Positions 14,864 through 24,145 of a stretch of DNA of 64,000 bases are shown here, one piece after another. The stretch is taken from the NCBI RefSeq assembly GCF_003815915.1, contig NZ_CP033929.1:372001-436000 (forward strand), written 5' to 3'. Source of the stretch: Chryseobacterium indoltheticum (GTDB lineage Bacteria; Bacteroidota; Bacteroidia; Flavobacteriales; Weeksellaceae). The translations under genes were made by a program, and so were the position numbers. Numbering within the stretch: the stretch's first letter is position 1; every line of letters begins with the position of its first letter. Below the pieces are notes generated by a model, which saw nothing but the letters and a program-made list of their open reading frames with translations, was not told where the DNA came from and did not search any database.

Positions 14864-17161
14864 ATGCAAAAAACTAAATATATAGTTCTCTGGATTTTGT
14901 TTTCATTTTCCTTTACAAAAGCACAGGAGCATTCTGCGCATAATACTCAGAACAAAAAAGTTTCCCCTTTCCCTGAGAAGAAAATAACGGAAGGTAAAAC
15001 AGTAACCTATCATTTGTATGTAAAAGATACGCTGGTTAATTTCACAGGAAAAATGAAAAGAGCGATTGCAGTTAATGGTCAGATTCCGATGCCGACGCTC
15101 ACATTTACCGAAGGTGATACTGCGGAAATCATTGTACATAATATGATGGATGAAGAAACTTCTCTGCACTGGCACGGATTGATGCTGCCCAACAAAGAAG
15201 ACGGTGTTCCTATGCTTACCCAAATGGGGATTAAACCGCATTCTACGTATACTTATAAATTTCCGATCATTCAGCAAGGTACGCATTGGTATCATTCCCA
15301 TTCAGGAATGCAGGAGCAGATCGGAATGTACGGATCGCTGATCTTGAAAAAAAGAAATGATGATCCGACGTTCAGAAAAGGGATTGATGATATTCCGGCA
15401 ATTCCGCTGATTTTAAGTGAATGGACAGATCTAAACCCTCATAATGTGCATAGAATGCTTCACAACGCCAATGATTGGTTTGGGATAAAGAAAAAAAGCA
15501 CTCAAAGTTATTTGGAAGCCATAAAAGAAGGGCATTTCGGAACTAAAGTGACCAATGAATGGAAAAGGATGCTTGCAATGGATGTAAGCGATATTTATTA
15601 CGATAAATTTTTGATTAACGGTAATTCTGAACAGCAATTATCGCAATTTAAGGCAGGAGACAGAGTACGGCTTCGGATTTCCAACGGAGGTGCTTCGTCC
15701 TATTTCTGGATTAATTATGCAGGTGGTAAGATTGAAGTTGTAGCAAACGATGGTAACGATGTAGAGCCGTTGATGGTAGACCGACTTATCATCGGAGTTT
15801 CTGAAACGTACGATATCGTAGTCACCATTCCTGAAAAAAATACGTCTTACGAACTTTTGGTAACCCCGGAAGACAGAACAAAGTCAGCATCAATTTATAT
15901 AGGAGAAGGTGTAAAGCAGCTTCATGCTCCACTTCCGAAACTTAAATATTTTGAAGGGATGAAAATGATGAATGATATGATGAAGATGAATGGCGATATG
16001 AAAGATATGGGAATGGCAATGAGCCTCCAGAAAATGGATATGAATGCTGTAATGTATCCTGAAATCTCTGGTGAGAAACCAAAAAAATCTCAAAAAACAG
16101 ATATGGATAAGGATATGAAGATGGATCATTCTTCACACAATATGGGAGATATAGTAACCTTAAACTATAATATGCTTAAATCTCCATACGATACTTCACT
16201 GCCGAAAAAAGATTCTATAAAAAATATTACCCTTACTCTTACAGGAAATATGAACCGTTATGTCTGGAGTATGGATGATAAAGTGCTTTCCGAAGTTGAT
16301 AAAATACAGGTTAAAAAAGGAGAAACATTAAGAATAAAATTGATCAACAATTCTATGATGAGACATCCGATGCACTTGCACGGCTTTGATTTCCGTGTAC
16401 TTAATGACAACGGGGCTCAATCTCCATTGAAAAATGTATTGGATATCATGCCCATGGAAACAGATGTAATAGAATTCGCTGCCAATACCGAAGGAGACTG
16501 GTTTTTTCATTGTCATATTTTATATCACATGATGGCAGGGATGAACAGAGTTTTTGCCGTTGGCGACTATCAGAACTCGGAAATTCCGAATAAAGAAAAA
16601 GCCTATAAAATGCTTCAGAACGAAAGTAACGAATGGCATCTTATGGCGGAAAATGATTTTGCAACCAATGGTAACGACGGTCAGGCAATGTTGCAAAATG
16701 CAAGATGGAGCATCGGTACAGAATGGAGATTAGGATACAACAGTATGCACGGCTACGAAACAGAAACCCATATTGGCCGATATATTGGTAAAATGCAATG
16801 GTTAATGCCTTTTATTGGTTTTGATTGGAGATACAGAAACTCTCACGGTTCTGAATTGGAAAAAAACCTTTTTGGGCAGACAAGTAAAAAAGACCAACGT
16901 GCAACGCTAAGTGCCGGAGTGGTTTACACTTTACCAATGCTGGTTGATTTTCAGGCAGAAGTCTTCACAGACGGAATTGTAAGACTGCAATTAAGAAGAG
17001 AAGATATTCCTCTTACTCAAAGGTTGCGTGGAGCATTTTCGGTAAATACTGATAAAGAATATATGCTGGGTTTAAAATATATAGTTACCCGAAATGCATC
17101 CTTATCTACCCATTATGATAGTGATATGGGTTGGGGAGCAGGTATAACGCTGGCTTACTAA
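14864..17161 (+). CDS. Multicopper oxidase (CopA-like) fused to a CopB-like C-terminal domain
   Basis: 765 residues, much longer than a usual multicopper oxidase. A signal peptide is followed by cupredoxin domains carrying the copper ligands HWHG and HWYHSHSG (near residues 102 and 144), HPMHLHGF (near 502) and FHCHILYHMMAGM (near 548). A Met-rich insert (about 366-430, repeats of MxxM and HSSHNM) should bind Cu(I). From about 610 to the end the sequence resembles CopB outer-membrane barrel proteins (EWRLGYNSMHGYETETH, closing in an aromatic beta strand). The gene is preceded by AAGGAG, unusual for this phylum. It should oxidise Cu(I) in the envelope. Confidence 0.85.
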   Translation: MQKTKYIVLWILFSFSFTKAQEHSAHNTQNKKVSPFPEKKITEGKTVTYHLYVKDTLVNFTGKMKRAIAVNGQIPMPTLTFTEGDTAEIIVHNMMDEETSLHWHGLMLPNKEDGVPMLTQMGIKPHSTYTYKFPIIQQGTHWYHSHSGMQEQIGMYGSLILKKRNDDPTFRKGIDDIPAIPLILSEWTDLNPHNVHRMLHNANDWFGIKKKSTQSYLEAIKEGHFGTKVTNEWKRMLAMDVSDIYYDKFLINGNSEQQLSQFKAGDRVRLRISNGGASSYFWINYAGGKIEVVANDGNDVEPLMVDRLIIGVSETYDIVVTIPEKNTSYELLVTPEDRTKSASIYIGEGVKQLHAPLPKLKYFEGMKMMNDMMKMNGDMKDMGMAMSLQKMDMNAVMYPEISGEKPKKSQKTDMDKDMKMDHSSHNMGDIVTLNYNMLKSPYDTSLPKKDSIKNITLTLTGNMNRYVWSMDDKVLSEVDKIQVKKGETLRIKLINNSMMRHPMHLHGFDFRVLNDNGAQSPLKNVLDIMPMETDVIEFAANTEGDWFFHCHILYHMMAGMNRVFAVGDYQNSEIPNKEKAYKMLQNESNEWHLMAENDFATNGNDGQAMLQNARWSIGTEWRLGYNSMHGYETETHIGRYIGKMQWLMPFIGFDWRYRNSHGSELEKNLFGQTSKKDQRATLSAGVVYTLPMLVDFQAEVFTDGIVRLQLRREDIPLTQRLRGAFSVNTDKEYMLGLKYIVTRNASLSTHYDSDMGWGAGITLAY

Positions 17162-17180
17162 ATTTTTTCTTACATATTAA

Positions 17181-17219
17181 ACTTAAACCAGAACAAAAAT
17201 ATTGTTCTGGTTTAAGTTG
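17181..17219 (+). terminator. Hairpin after the copper block
   Basis: A perfect 16-bp stem (17181-17196 with 17202-17217) and 5-base loop, 19 bases after the stop. The T-tail is poor, but position and strength suggest termination. Confidence 0.75.
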
Positions 17220-17307
17220 TTCGATAGCTATTACCTTTTGTCAAATTGATAAAATTTAATTATTATTTGATAGAAATTTTGATTATTTTTACTTAAAACA
17301 CAATATA

Positions 17308-18843
17308 ATGCTGATAAAAATTTATGGCAGCGCCATTCATGGAGTTTCTGCACAAACCATTACCATAGAAGTCAATGTTGATACAGGAGGAGTAGGCTAT
17401 CATTTGGTAGGTCTTCCCGATAATGCCATCAAAGAAAGCAGTTACAGAATTTCTGCGGCACTCAAAAATTGCGGATTTAAGATTCCCGGAAAAAAGATTA
17501 CAATCAATATGGCTCCCGCAGATCTGCGGAAAGAAGGTGCAGCGTATGATTTGAGTATTGCAATCGGAATTTTAATAGCGTCTGACCAGATTCTTGGTGA
17601 AAATGTACAAGATTATATCATTATGGGCGAGCTTTCGCTTGATGGGAGTTTGCAACCGATAAGGGGAGTACTTCCCATTGCTATTCAGGCTCGTGAAGGT
17701 GGTTTTAAAGGAATTATTTTACCTAAACAAAACACCCGAGAAGCCGCCATTGTAAATAATCTTGATGTATATGGTGTTGAAAATATTAAAGAAGTCATCG
17801 ATTTTTTTAATGAAGGAAAGCCTCTTGAAAAGGTGGTTTTAGACACCAGAAAAGAGTTTCAGGATAAAATAAATAATTTCCCTTTTGATTTTTCTGAGGT
17901 AAAAGGCCAGGAAACCGCCAAGAGAGCAATGGAAGTAGCCGCCGCCGGAGGTCACAATATTATTCTTATCGGCCCACCGGGAAGCGGAAAAACAATGCTG
18001 GCAAAAAGAGTTCCGAGTATCTTGCCGCCACTTACTTTAAAAGAAGCTTTAGAAACCACAAAAATACATTCAGTAGCAGGGAAAATGGGAACGGAAACTT
18101 CTTTGATGACCGTTCGCCCATTTCGTTCACCTCATCATACGATTTCAGATGTTGCGCTTGTTGGTGGCGGAAGTTACCCGCAACCGGGAGAAATTTCATT
18201 GGCTCATAACGGAGTTTTATTTCTTGATGAAATGCCCGAATTTAAAAGAACGGTTTTGGAAGTCATGCGCCAGCCTCTAGAAGACCGAGAAGTAACAATT
18301 TCCAGAGCCAGGTTTACCGTAAATTATCCTGCAAGTTTTATGCTGATTGCTTCGATGAACCCAAGTCCGAGCGGATATTTCCCCGATGATCCCAATAATA
18401 CGTCTTCTGTTCTTGAAATGCAGCGGTATATGAATAAACTTTCGGGACCACTTTTAGACAGAATCGATATTCATGTTGAGGTGCAGAAAGTTGAGTTTGA
18501 AAAATTGACGGATAAAAGGAAAGGTGAAAAAAGCGAAGATATCAGAAAAAGAGTTTTAAAGGCCCGAGAAATTCAAAATGAAAGGTATAAAGATTTGCAA
18601 ATCAGCTACAATGCCCAAATTGGACCAAAAGAAACTGAAACGTTTTGTGAACTTGATGACGCCTCATTTAACCTTATTAAACAAGCTATGGAGAAACTGA
18701 ATCTTTCTGCCAGAGCATTTGACAGAATTTTAAAAGTAGCCCGAACAATTGCTGATCTGGAAGAGTCTGAAAGTATTTTGTCTCATCATATTTCGGAAGC
18801 GATACAGTACAGAAGCCTCGATCGGGAATTTTGGAATGTGTGA
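17308..18843 (+). CDS. YifB/ComM-family Mg-chelatase-like AAA+ ATPase
   Basis: 511 residues. An N-terminal ChlI-type domain (about 1-165) is followed by the AAA+ core with Walker A GPPGSGKT near residue 222, Walker B LFLDEMPEF near 305 and a C-terminal Mg-chelatase domain. In ComM this ring helicase extends branch migration during natural transformation; the role here is by homology. Length and domain order are complete. DprA, another transformation-linked protein, is also in the window but 25 kb away. Confidence 0.9.
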   Translation: MLIKIYGSAIHGVSAQTITIEVNVDTGGVGYHLVGLPDNAIKESSYRISAALKNCGFKIPGKKITINMAPADLRKEGAAYDLSIAIGILIASDQILGENVQDYIIMGELSLDGSLQPIRGVLPIAIQAREGGFKGIILPKQNTREAAIVNNLDVYGVENIKEVIDFFNEGKPLEKVVLDTRKEFQDKINNFPFDFSEVKGQETAKRAMEVAAAGGHNIILIGPPGSGKTMLAKRVPSILPPLTLKEALETTKIHSVAGKMGTETSLMTVRPFRSPHHTISDVALVGGGSYPQPGEISLAHNGVLFLDEMPEFKRTVLEVMRQPLEDREVTISRARFTVNYPASFMLIASMNPSPSGYFPDDPNNTSSVLEMQRYMNKLSGPLLDRIDIHVEVQKVEFEKLTDKRKGEKSEDIRKRVLKAREIQNERYKDLQISYNAQIGPKETETFCELDDASFNLIKQAMEKLNLSARAFDRILKVARTIADLEESESILSHHISEAIQYRSLDREFWNV

Positions 18844-18970
18844 TTTTTTAAAGAGTGATTTACTTTAATTTCTGATTACAATAATTTTCAATAACATTCT
18901 ATCAGCACTATTATAAAAATTTTATTCACTTCCAATTAAATATTAATGAGTTGAAATCTAGTGTATAAAT

Positions 18971-19010
18971 AAAAAGGAGTACCCCGAAAAGCCTTTAATA
19001 GAGTAGGGAT
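18971..19010 (+). promoter_or_regulatory. Possible conserved leader motif before the large T9SS protein
   Basis: The stretch AAAAAGGAGTACCCCGAAAA followed by GAGTAGGGAT is GC-richer than its surroundings, and the CCC and GGG runs could pair. I have the impression of having seen similar leaders upstream of secreted-protein genes in Flavobacteriia, but could not verify this. Confidence 0.3.
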
Positions 19011-19028
19011 AATTAAAAACAACAAATA

Positions 19029-22000
19029 ATGAAAAAATTTAATTTACTTTTTCTGTTGTTTTGCGCAATGCTTTTCAATGCACAAAGCCCGTTATCGAAA
19101 TTTACGGCTGCCGTTTCAGGTGCAAATTCGGTAACATTTACTAATGAAAGTACAGGAAGCCCGACTTCTTTTACTTGGGAATTTACTGGAGGAACACCTT
19201 CCAGCTCTACAAATCAGAATCCTAGCGTGGCATATACTGCAACAGGAATTTACACCGCAAAATTAACCGTAAATAATGCTTCTGGAAGTTCATTCTCTAC
19301 CAAAAGCATTCAGGTTTCTGCAGCGAATGTAATAGATCTTTGTACAGGAAGAAATGATGACGGTACTATTATGGCAGAGATTGGTGCTACAGATAGCGAT
19401 TGGAAGTACAAAGATCCTAATGGAGTAACAAGTACGCCTATCACACGTCATTCTAATGCGATAGGATGGTCTTCTGCTTCAACAGGAGGAGTTGTAGGAA
19501 TTACACGATGGATTACCGGAAACAATGCAATTACCGGAAACCATTATTATGAAAGTAAAGTATTTGAAATTCCAAACGGGGTGACAACGGCTGTTTTAAA
19601 TCTTAGATCCTTATCTTTTGTTCGAAACTGGACTTATTTAGTTAAAAAAAACTCTGACGGAAGCGAAACCGAATTATTAATTACTGCTACATCGTGGATG
19701 AGCGATGGTGCTAAAGGATGGCTAAACAGCAGGAACCCTGAAGTGATAAGTTATCCTCTGACACCAGGTAAATATTATGTGAAGGTAAAAGTGTATACGA
19801 ATAATACAGGGCAGAGACAGGCAACAGACGTCAACGCAAATGTGAATTTTGGTTTGGGATTTACGTTTTCGCCGATTGCGGAATTTTCTGCTACACCCAC
19901 TTCTGTAAATGTAGGAAGCAATGTTCAGTTTAGTAATCTGTCATCAGGTAGCCCTACGTCGGTTTCTTGGAGCTTTGAGGATGGAGCAAATATTTTGACC
20001 TCAACACAAAATAATCCAAGCGTTACATTTTCTACCGTAGGTAATCATTATGCTGAGCTGTTGGCAGATTTTGGAAATGGATTGTTATCTTCATTAAAGA
20101 TAAATAATTACATACATACAGCTCAAGTACAGACTCCTGTAGTTTCGGTACTTCAGCCTTCATGTACCGTATCAACGGGCACTATTACGGTAACATCGCC
20201 AACTACAGATGTTACTTATAGTTTTGATGATGGTGCAACTTTTCAGTCATCAAATATAAGATCGGGCTTATCGCCGGGAACATATTTAGTAAAAGTAAAA
20301 AATTTAGCAGGTTCTGTATCAAGCGCAACAAGTGTTGTTATTAACCAAGCTCCAAGTATTCCCACAAATCCAGTTCTGGATATCGTTCAGCCATCCTGTT
20401 CTACTACTACGGGGACTATTACTGTTACTTCTCCTAAATCGGATATTCAGTATAGTTTTGATGGAGGGCTTACTTATCAAACATCCAATGTGAAATCAGC
20501 TCTCGCATCTGGAAGCTATACCATCGTTGTGAAAAATAATGCAGGTTGTACATCAAGCGTAACAGCTACTATTACTCAGGCAGATTGTAGAGACTGGAGT
20601 AAAGCACCAAACTCATATATATATACAGGTAAAGATTCAAACAATAATGAAGTTGACGGTATTTATATCCCTGTAAAGAAGGCTTATGCAATGTGGAATG
20701 ACCAAAACGGATTGATAAACGATTCTACGGCACTTATTGGAGTGCAGACAGCAGAGGTTTATTGGGAAGATGTCGCAGGACTTACACGTTCAACTAACTA
20801 TAGTTTACCTATTGAAATCCCTGCGGGAGGATCTGCAAAAGATGCTAAAATAAAAGTTGAAATAGATAAAACTAAAGGAAAAGGAAATGCTGTTGTTGCT
20901 TTAAAAGTTAATGACAAAATAATATGGAGTTGGCATATATGGGTAACAGATGACCCAACGGGGGGAGTTAATTATGGACATGTTAATAATAATGGACCAT
21001 TAGCAAGTTATGTTGAAAACGGTGTTAACAAAACATTTACCCCTAAATGGATGGATAGAAATCTGGGTGCTACAAATAAGAGCTTCATTGGATATGACTG
21101 GAACAAATCTGGAGGTCTAATGTATCAGTGGGGTAGAAAAGATCCCTTCCCTGCGTTTGAAAATAAAGATGGTTCTATGTATGAAGTTAATGGGACTGCC
21201 GGTTTGAAAAAACATTTATATGATTATACAAGTGATGGATCTGTCAACAGGCTTGCTAGTGTACAGAGACAGTATCTTGATATTAATAGTAATATAAAAT
21301 ATGCTGTCAACAATCCTTTAAACTTAATTTTTATAAATATAGTTTCTGGAGACGCTTGGTTTGCAAAAGATATTGGGGTAGACCATGCAAGTAGAAAAAA
21401 AGCTGACCTCTGGGGGGATAATTCTGAGTTGGCATACAATACAGGAGGAGCAATAAATACCTATAAGCCAAAAACTTCATATGATCCATGTCCAAACAAC
21501 TGGAGAGTACCGTCTTACATCAATAATGCTTTTTCTCTTACCGTTCAGAATGCTTTTTCTCCATGGGGTAGAAATCAGGGTAACCCTAGTAATGATAAGG
21601 CCACATATAGTAACGTAAAACCGACCCAGCAGAATGATGCTTTAGCAGGAATTAAGATTTATGCAAATCTGGGGATAGATTTTACCAATACTACAATTCT
21701 AGGAGTAAGAAACCGGAATATGGGAGTATATCCGGGTAATGGTAAATATGTTGTAGGAAGTACTGGAGATTTTTATCATCAGGATCCGCACGAGATTATT
21801 GTTCAGTCTGCCACAGTTGCTTCTATATCAATTAATAATAATGGTGAAGAGGTTAATAATCCATATTCATATTATTTTCATGCATATGGAGACGCTGGGC
21901 AATTTTCCTCACAACCAGATACAATACAATACCCTAATATGTTTGGAAAATATTATGTTTCCGCTTACGAGTCAGGTGCTTTATCAGGTGCAGCAGCATG

Positions 22001-23936
22001 TCGCTGCATAGAAGATAAATATGCTGTTAATTATAATTTTCCGACAGAGTATTTAATTTCAAATACCCTACTAAATTTTACTGACGGAATTACAGAGCCC
22101 AACAGTTATGCAATTACAAAATCAACTACCGAGCAGGAAATACAGATTCCTATTTCAAAAGCATTTTCTGTTTACAATCAGTATCTGTCAGATCATGGAA
22201 TGTTAAGCTTCAACAATCTGAAAGTAAATGTATATTGGTCAGATAACAAATCTTTAATTTCAAATGTCAAGGTAATCAATATACCGACCAACATAAGTAA
22301 CATTAAAAATGGTTATATTTCGGTAAAAATTGCAGGAAACCAAATAGGAAATGCATTGATCTCGCTACATAATGATAATATTTCAAATCCCGCTTATTGG
22401 AGCTGGCATGTTTGGGTAAATAACAGTGATATAAATGAAGTCGTTTATCAAACTGAAGATGTATTATTACCTTCAACCTCAAACTATGTGAACTTTACCA
22501 ATTCCGGAGCGCAGCCTATGAAAAGTACCTTTATGGACAGGAATTTGGGTGCTACAGATTCATTTCCGAATGTTGTAAACCCTGAAGCAGTAACAGAAGA
22601 AGAGCTAGCTATGATTAATAATTCTGCTGGAATGCAATATCAATGGGGAAGAAAAGATCCAATTCCAACATTTATAAAAACAGGGTTGAATACAGCAAAC
22701 GGACTCAAAAAAACAGGAGACTATTCCATCTGGACATCATCTGGACCTGACGTCGATGGAAATATGTATGTTTCATCATTTACTGAGCTTAACGGAAACA
22801 GTTATGTAAATAACTATACTAAGCGTAGAGATGTCGATTACGGAACTGTGGGAACATCTAAAAAAGAAAAGATTCAAAATAATCTTAAGTATTCCGTTGA
22901 AAATCCTTTGGCGTTTATGATACCTAATGAGAAATACACAAATAGGTCGAGTTTTAATGCAGCCTACGGTCAAGATTGGTTATTTTCTACACCTAACCAA
23001 ATGATGGAAAGATGGGGTCATGCGACGGTGAAGTCTCCTTTCGATCCATGTCCTGGAGGATGGAGGGTTCCTGATATTTCAATCACGATACCAGATAATG
23101 AGCCAAGTGATCCTAATCATACTAATGATAATAAGGGAAGCTCTCCTTGGTATAATGGATTTTTCATGCCTAATGCTTCTGTAGACAAATTTAAAATCCA
23201 TAGTTTGGGTATTGTTCAGGATGTTGGTTTTGAAATTAAAACCCCATCAGATATATACAATGGAGGAGTTCCGTATTACTTAGGATCAACAGTGAAAAAT
23301 GCGAGCTTGGTGTATGGATATCAATTCAATGGATCTTCGAATTCAGGAAATATCAATACACAATATAAAATTGGAAACTATCCTGCTACAGGGTTTAGAG
23401 GATCTAGCAGTAATAATGCTCTGTCGTCTTCAATGAATTTGGGGCTTTCAGGAGTTTGGACAGGCGCTTTAAAATCAACAAATTCTTATGGAACAGCATA
23501 TAATCTTGCTTTTGAAACAATTAATGCATCTTTATCTCGATTAATAGCAATGAATGAATTTTATACCAATCATCCAATGAATGCAATGAATGTAAGATGT
23601 GTGAAAGAAGAACCAAGATTTGGACAAATGTTGGGAACAGCCTCTAATATGGGAGGAATAGCTACGAATGCTTCAGGAAAAAAAGATATTGGAAATATTG
23701 CTTTTAATGAACAAAAGGAAAATATAGAAATTTATCCGAATCCTGTAAAAAATATTCTTTACGTTAAGTCAACCACAGTAATGACATATGAAATTTACGA
23801 CACGGGAGGTAGGTTGATAGATAAAGGTCAGACTTTGAATGGCACAATAGATTGTTCTACGCTGATTAGAGGATTATACATTCTCAAGTTACACGGAACG
23901 AAAGCAACTATTACAAAAAAAATAGTAAAGGAATAA
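19029..23936 (+). CDS. Very large T9SS-secreted protein with PKD domains, SprB-like repeats and duplicated FISUMP-like modules
   Basis: 1635 residues. After a signal peptide (about 1-18), two PKD-like domains (about 22-98 and 284-365) and two SprB-like repeats (about 370-443 and 449-518) are seen. Two similar long modules follow (about 521-1010 and 1025-1540). Each has a WSWH-x-WV stretch, a WMDRNLGAT/FMDRNLGAT segment, a QWGRKDP motif and a DPCP-x-x-WRVP motif, the pattern of FISUMP-like domains. The last 70 residues (EIYPNPVKN onward) are a type A sorting signal for T9SS, so it should be secreted or cell-surface-bound. Its function is unknown; adhesion or binding is a guess. Confidence 0.88.
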   Translation: MKKFNLLFLLFCAMLFNAQSPLSKFTAAVSGANSVTFTNESTGSPTSFTWEFTGGTPSSSTNQNPSVAYTATGIYTAKLTVNNASGSSFSTKSIQVSAANVIDLCTGRNDDGTIMAEIGATDSDWKYKDPNGVTSTPITRHSNAIGWSSASTGGVVGITRWITGNNAITGNHYYESKVFEIPNGVTTAVLNLRSLSFVRNWTYLVKKNSDGSETELLITATSWMSDGAKGWLNSRNPEVISYPLTPGKYYVKVKVYTNNTGQRQATDVNANVNFGLGFTFSPIAEFSATPTSVNVGSNVQFSNLSSGSPTSVSWSFEDGANILTSTQNNPSVTFSTVGNHYAELLADFGNGLLSSLKINNYIHTAQVQTPVVSVLQPSCTVSTGTITVTSPTTDVTYSFDDGATFQSSNIRSGLSPGTYLVKVKNLAGSVSSATSVVINQAPSIPTNPVLDIVQPSCSTTTGTITVTSPKSDIQYSFDGGLTYQTSNVKSALASGSYTIVVKNNAGCTSSVTATITQADCRDWSKAPNSYIYTGKDSNNNEVDGIYIPVKKAYAMWNDQNGLINDSTALIGVQTAEVYWEDVAGLTRSTNYSLPIEIPAGGSAKDAKIKVEIDKTKGKGNAVVALKVNDKIIWSWHIWVTDDPTGGVNYGHVNNNGPLASYVENGVNKTFTPKWMDRNLGATNKSFIGYDWNKSGGLMYQWGRKDPFPAFENKDGSMYEVNGTAGLKKHLYDYTSDGSVNRLASVQRQYLDINSNIKYAVNNPLNLIFINIVSGDAWFAKDIGVDHASRKKADLWGDNSELAYNTGGAINTYKPKTSYDPCPNNWRVPSYINNAFSLTVQNAFSPWGRNQGNPSNDKATYSNVKPTQQNDALAGIKIYANLGIDFTNTTILGVRNRNMGVYPGNGKYVVGSTGDFYHQDPHEIIVQSATVASISINNNGEEVNNPYSYYFHAYGDAGQFSSQPDTIQYPNMFGKYYVSAYESGALSGAAACRCIEDKYAVNYNFPTEYLISNTLLNFTDGITEPNSYAITKSTTEQEIQIPISKAFSVYNQYLSDHGMLSFNNLKVNVYWSDNKSLISNVKVINIPTNISNIKNGYISVKIAGNQIGNALISLHNDNISNPAYWSWHVWVNNSDINEVVYQTEDVLLPSTSNYVNFTNSGAQPMKSTFMDRNLGATDSFPNVVNPEAVTEEELAMINNSAGMQYQWGRKDPIPTFIKTGLNTANGLKKTGDYSIWTSSGPDVDGNMYVSSFTELNGNSYVNNYTKRRDVDYGTVGTSKKEKIQNNLKYSVENPLAFMIPNEKYTNRSSFNAAYGQDWLFSTPNQMMERWGHATVKSPFDPCPGGWRVPDISITIPDNEPSDPNHTNDNKGSSPWYNGFFMPNASVDKFKIHSLGIVQDVGFEIKTPSDIYNGGVPYYLGSTVKNASLVYGYQFNGSSNSGNINTQYKIGNYPATGFRGSSSNNALSSSMNLGLSGVWTGALKSTNSYGTAYNLAFETINASLSRLIAMNEFYTNHPMNAMNVRCVKEEPRFGQMLGTASNMGGIATNASGKKDIGNIAFNEQKENIEIYPNPVKNILYVKSTTVMTYEIYDTGGRLIDKGQTLNGTIDCSTLIRGLYILKLHGTKATITKKIVKE

Positions 23937-23958
23937 CCTTTTTTATATCTTATTATGA

Positions 23959-23991
23959 AGAGCTGTTTTGCAAAAAACAGCTCTCTTTTTT
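23959..23991 (+). terminator. Terminator after the large T9SS gene
   Basis: A perfect 11-bp stem AGAGCTGTTTT / AAAACAGCTCT with a 4-base loop and a T-run. Confidence 0.85.
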
Positions 23992-24145
23992 GACTATTTT
24001 TTATCAGATGAAGTATTTATTTCCTAACTAAATGTAGGAATCTTTAATATCAATTTTCATTAATAAAAAAGCACCCCAGAATTTTCATTCAGAGATGCTC
24101 ATCGAAATCATTTGATGTTTTTATTAAACCCTGATTTATATTTAA

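Noticed and set aside
15890..16136. His-rich minus-strand ORFs
   Set aside because: They are the antisense shadow of the Met-rich insert (ATG codons read as CAT) in the multicopper oxidase.
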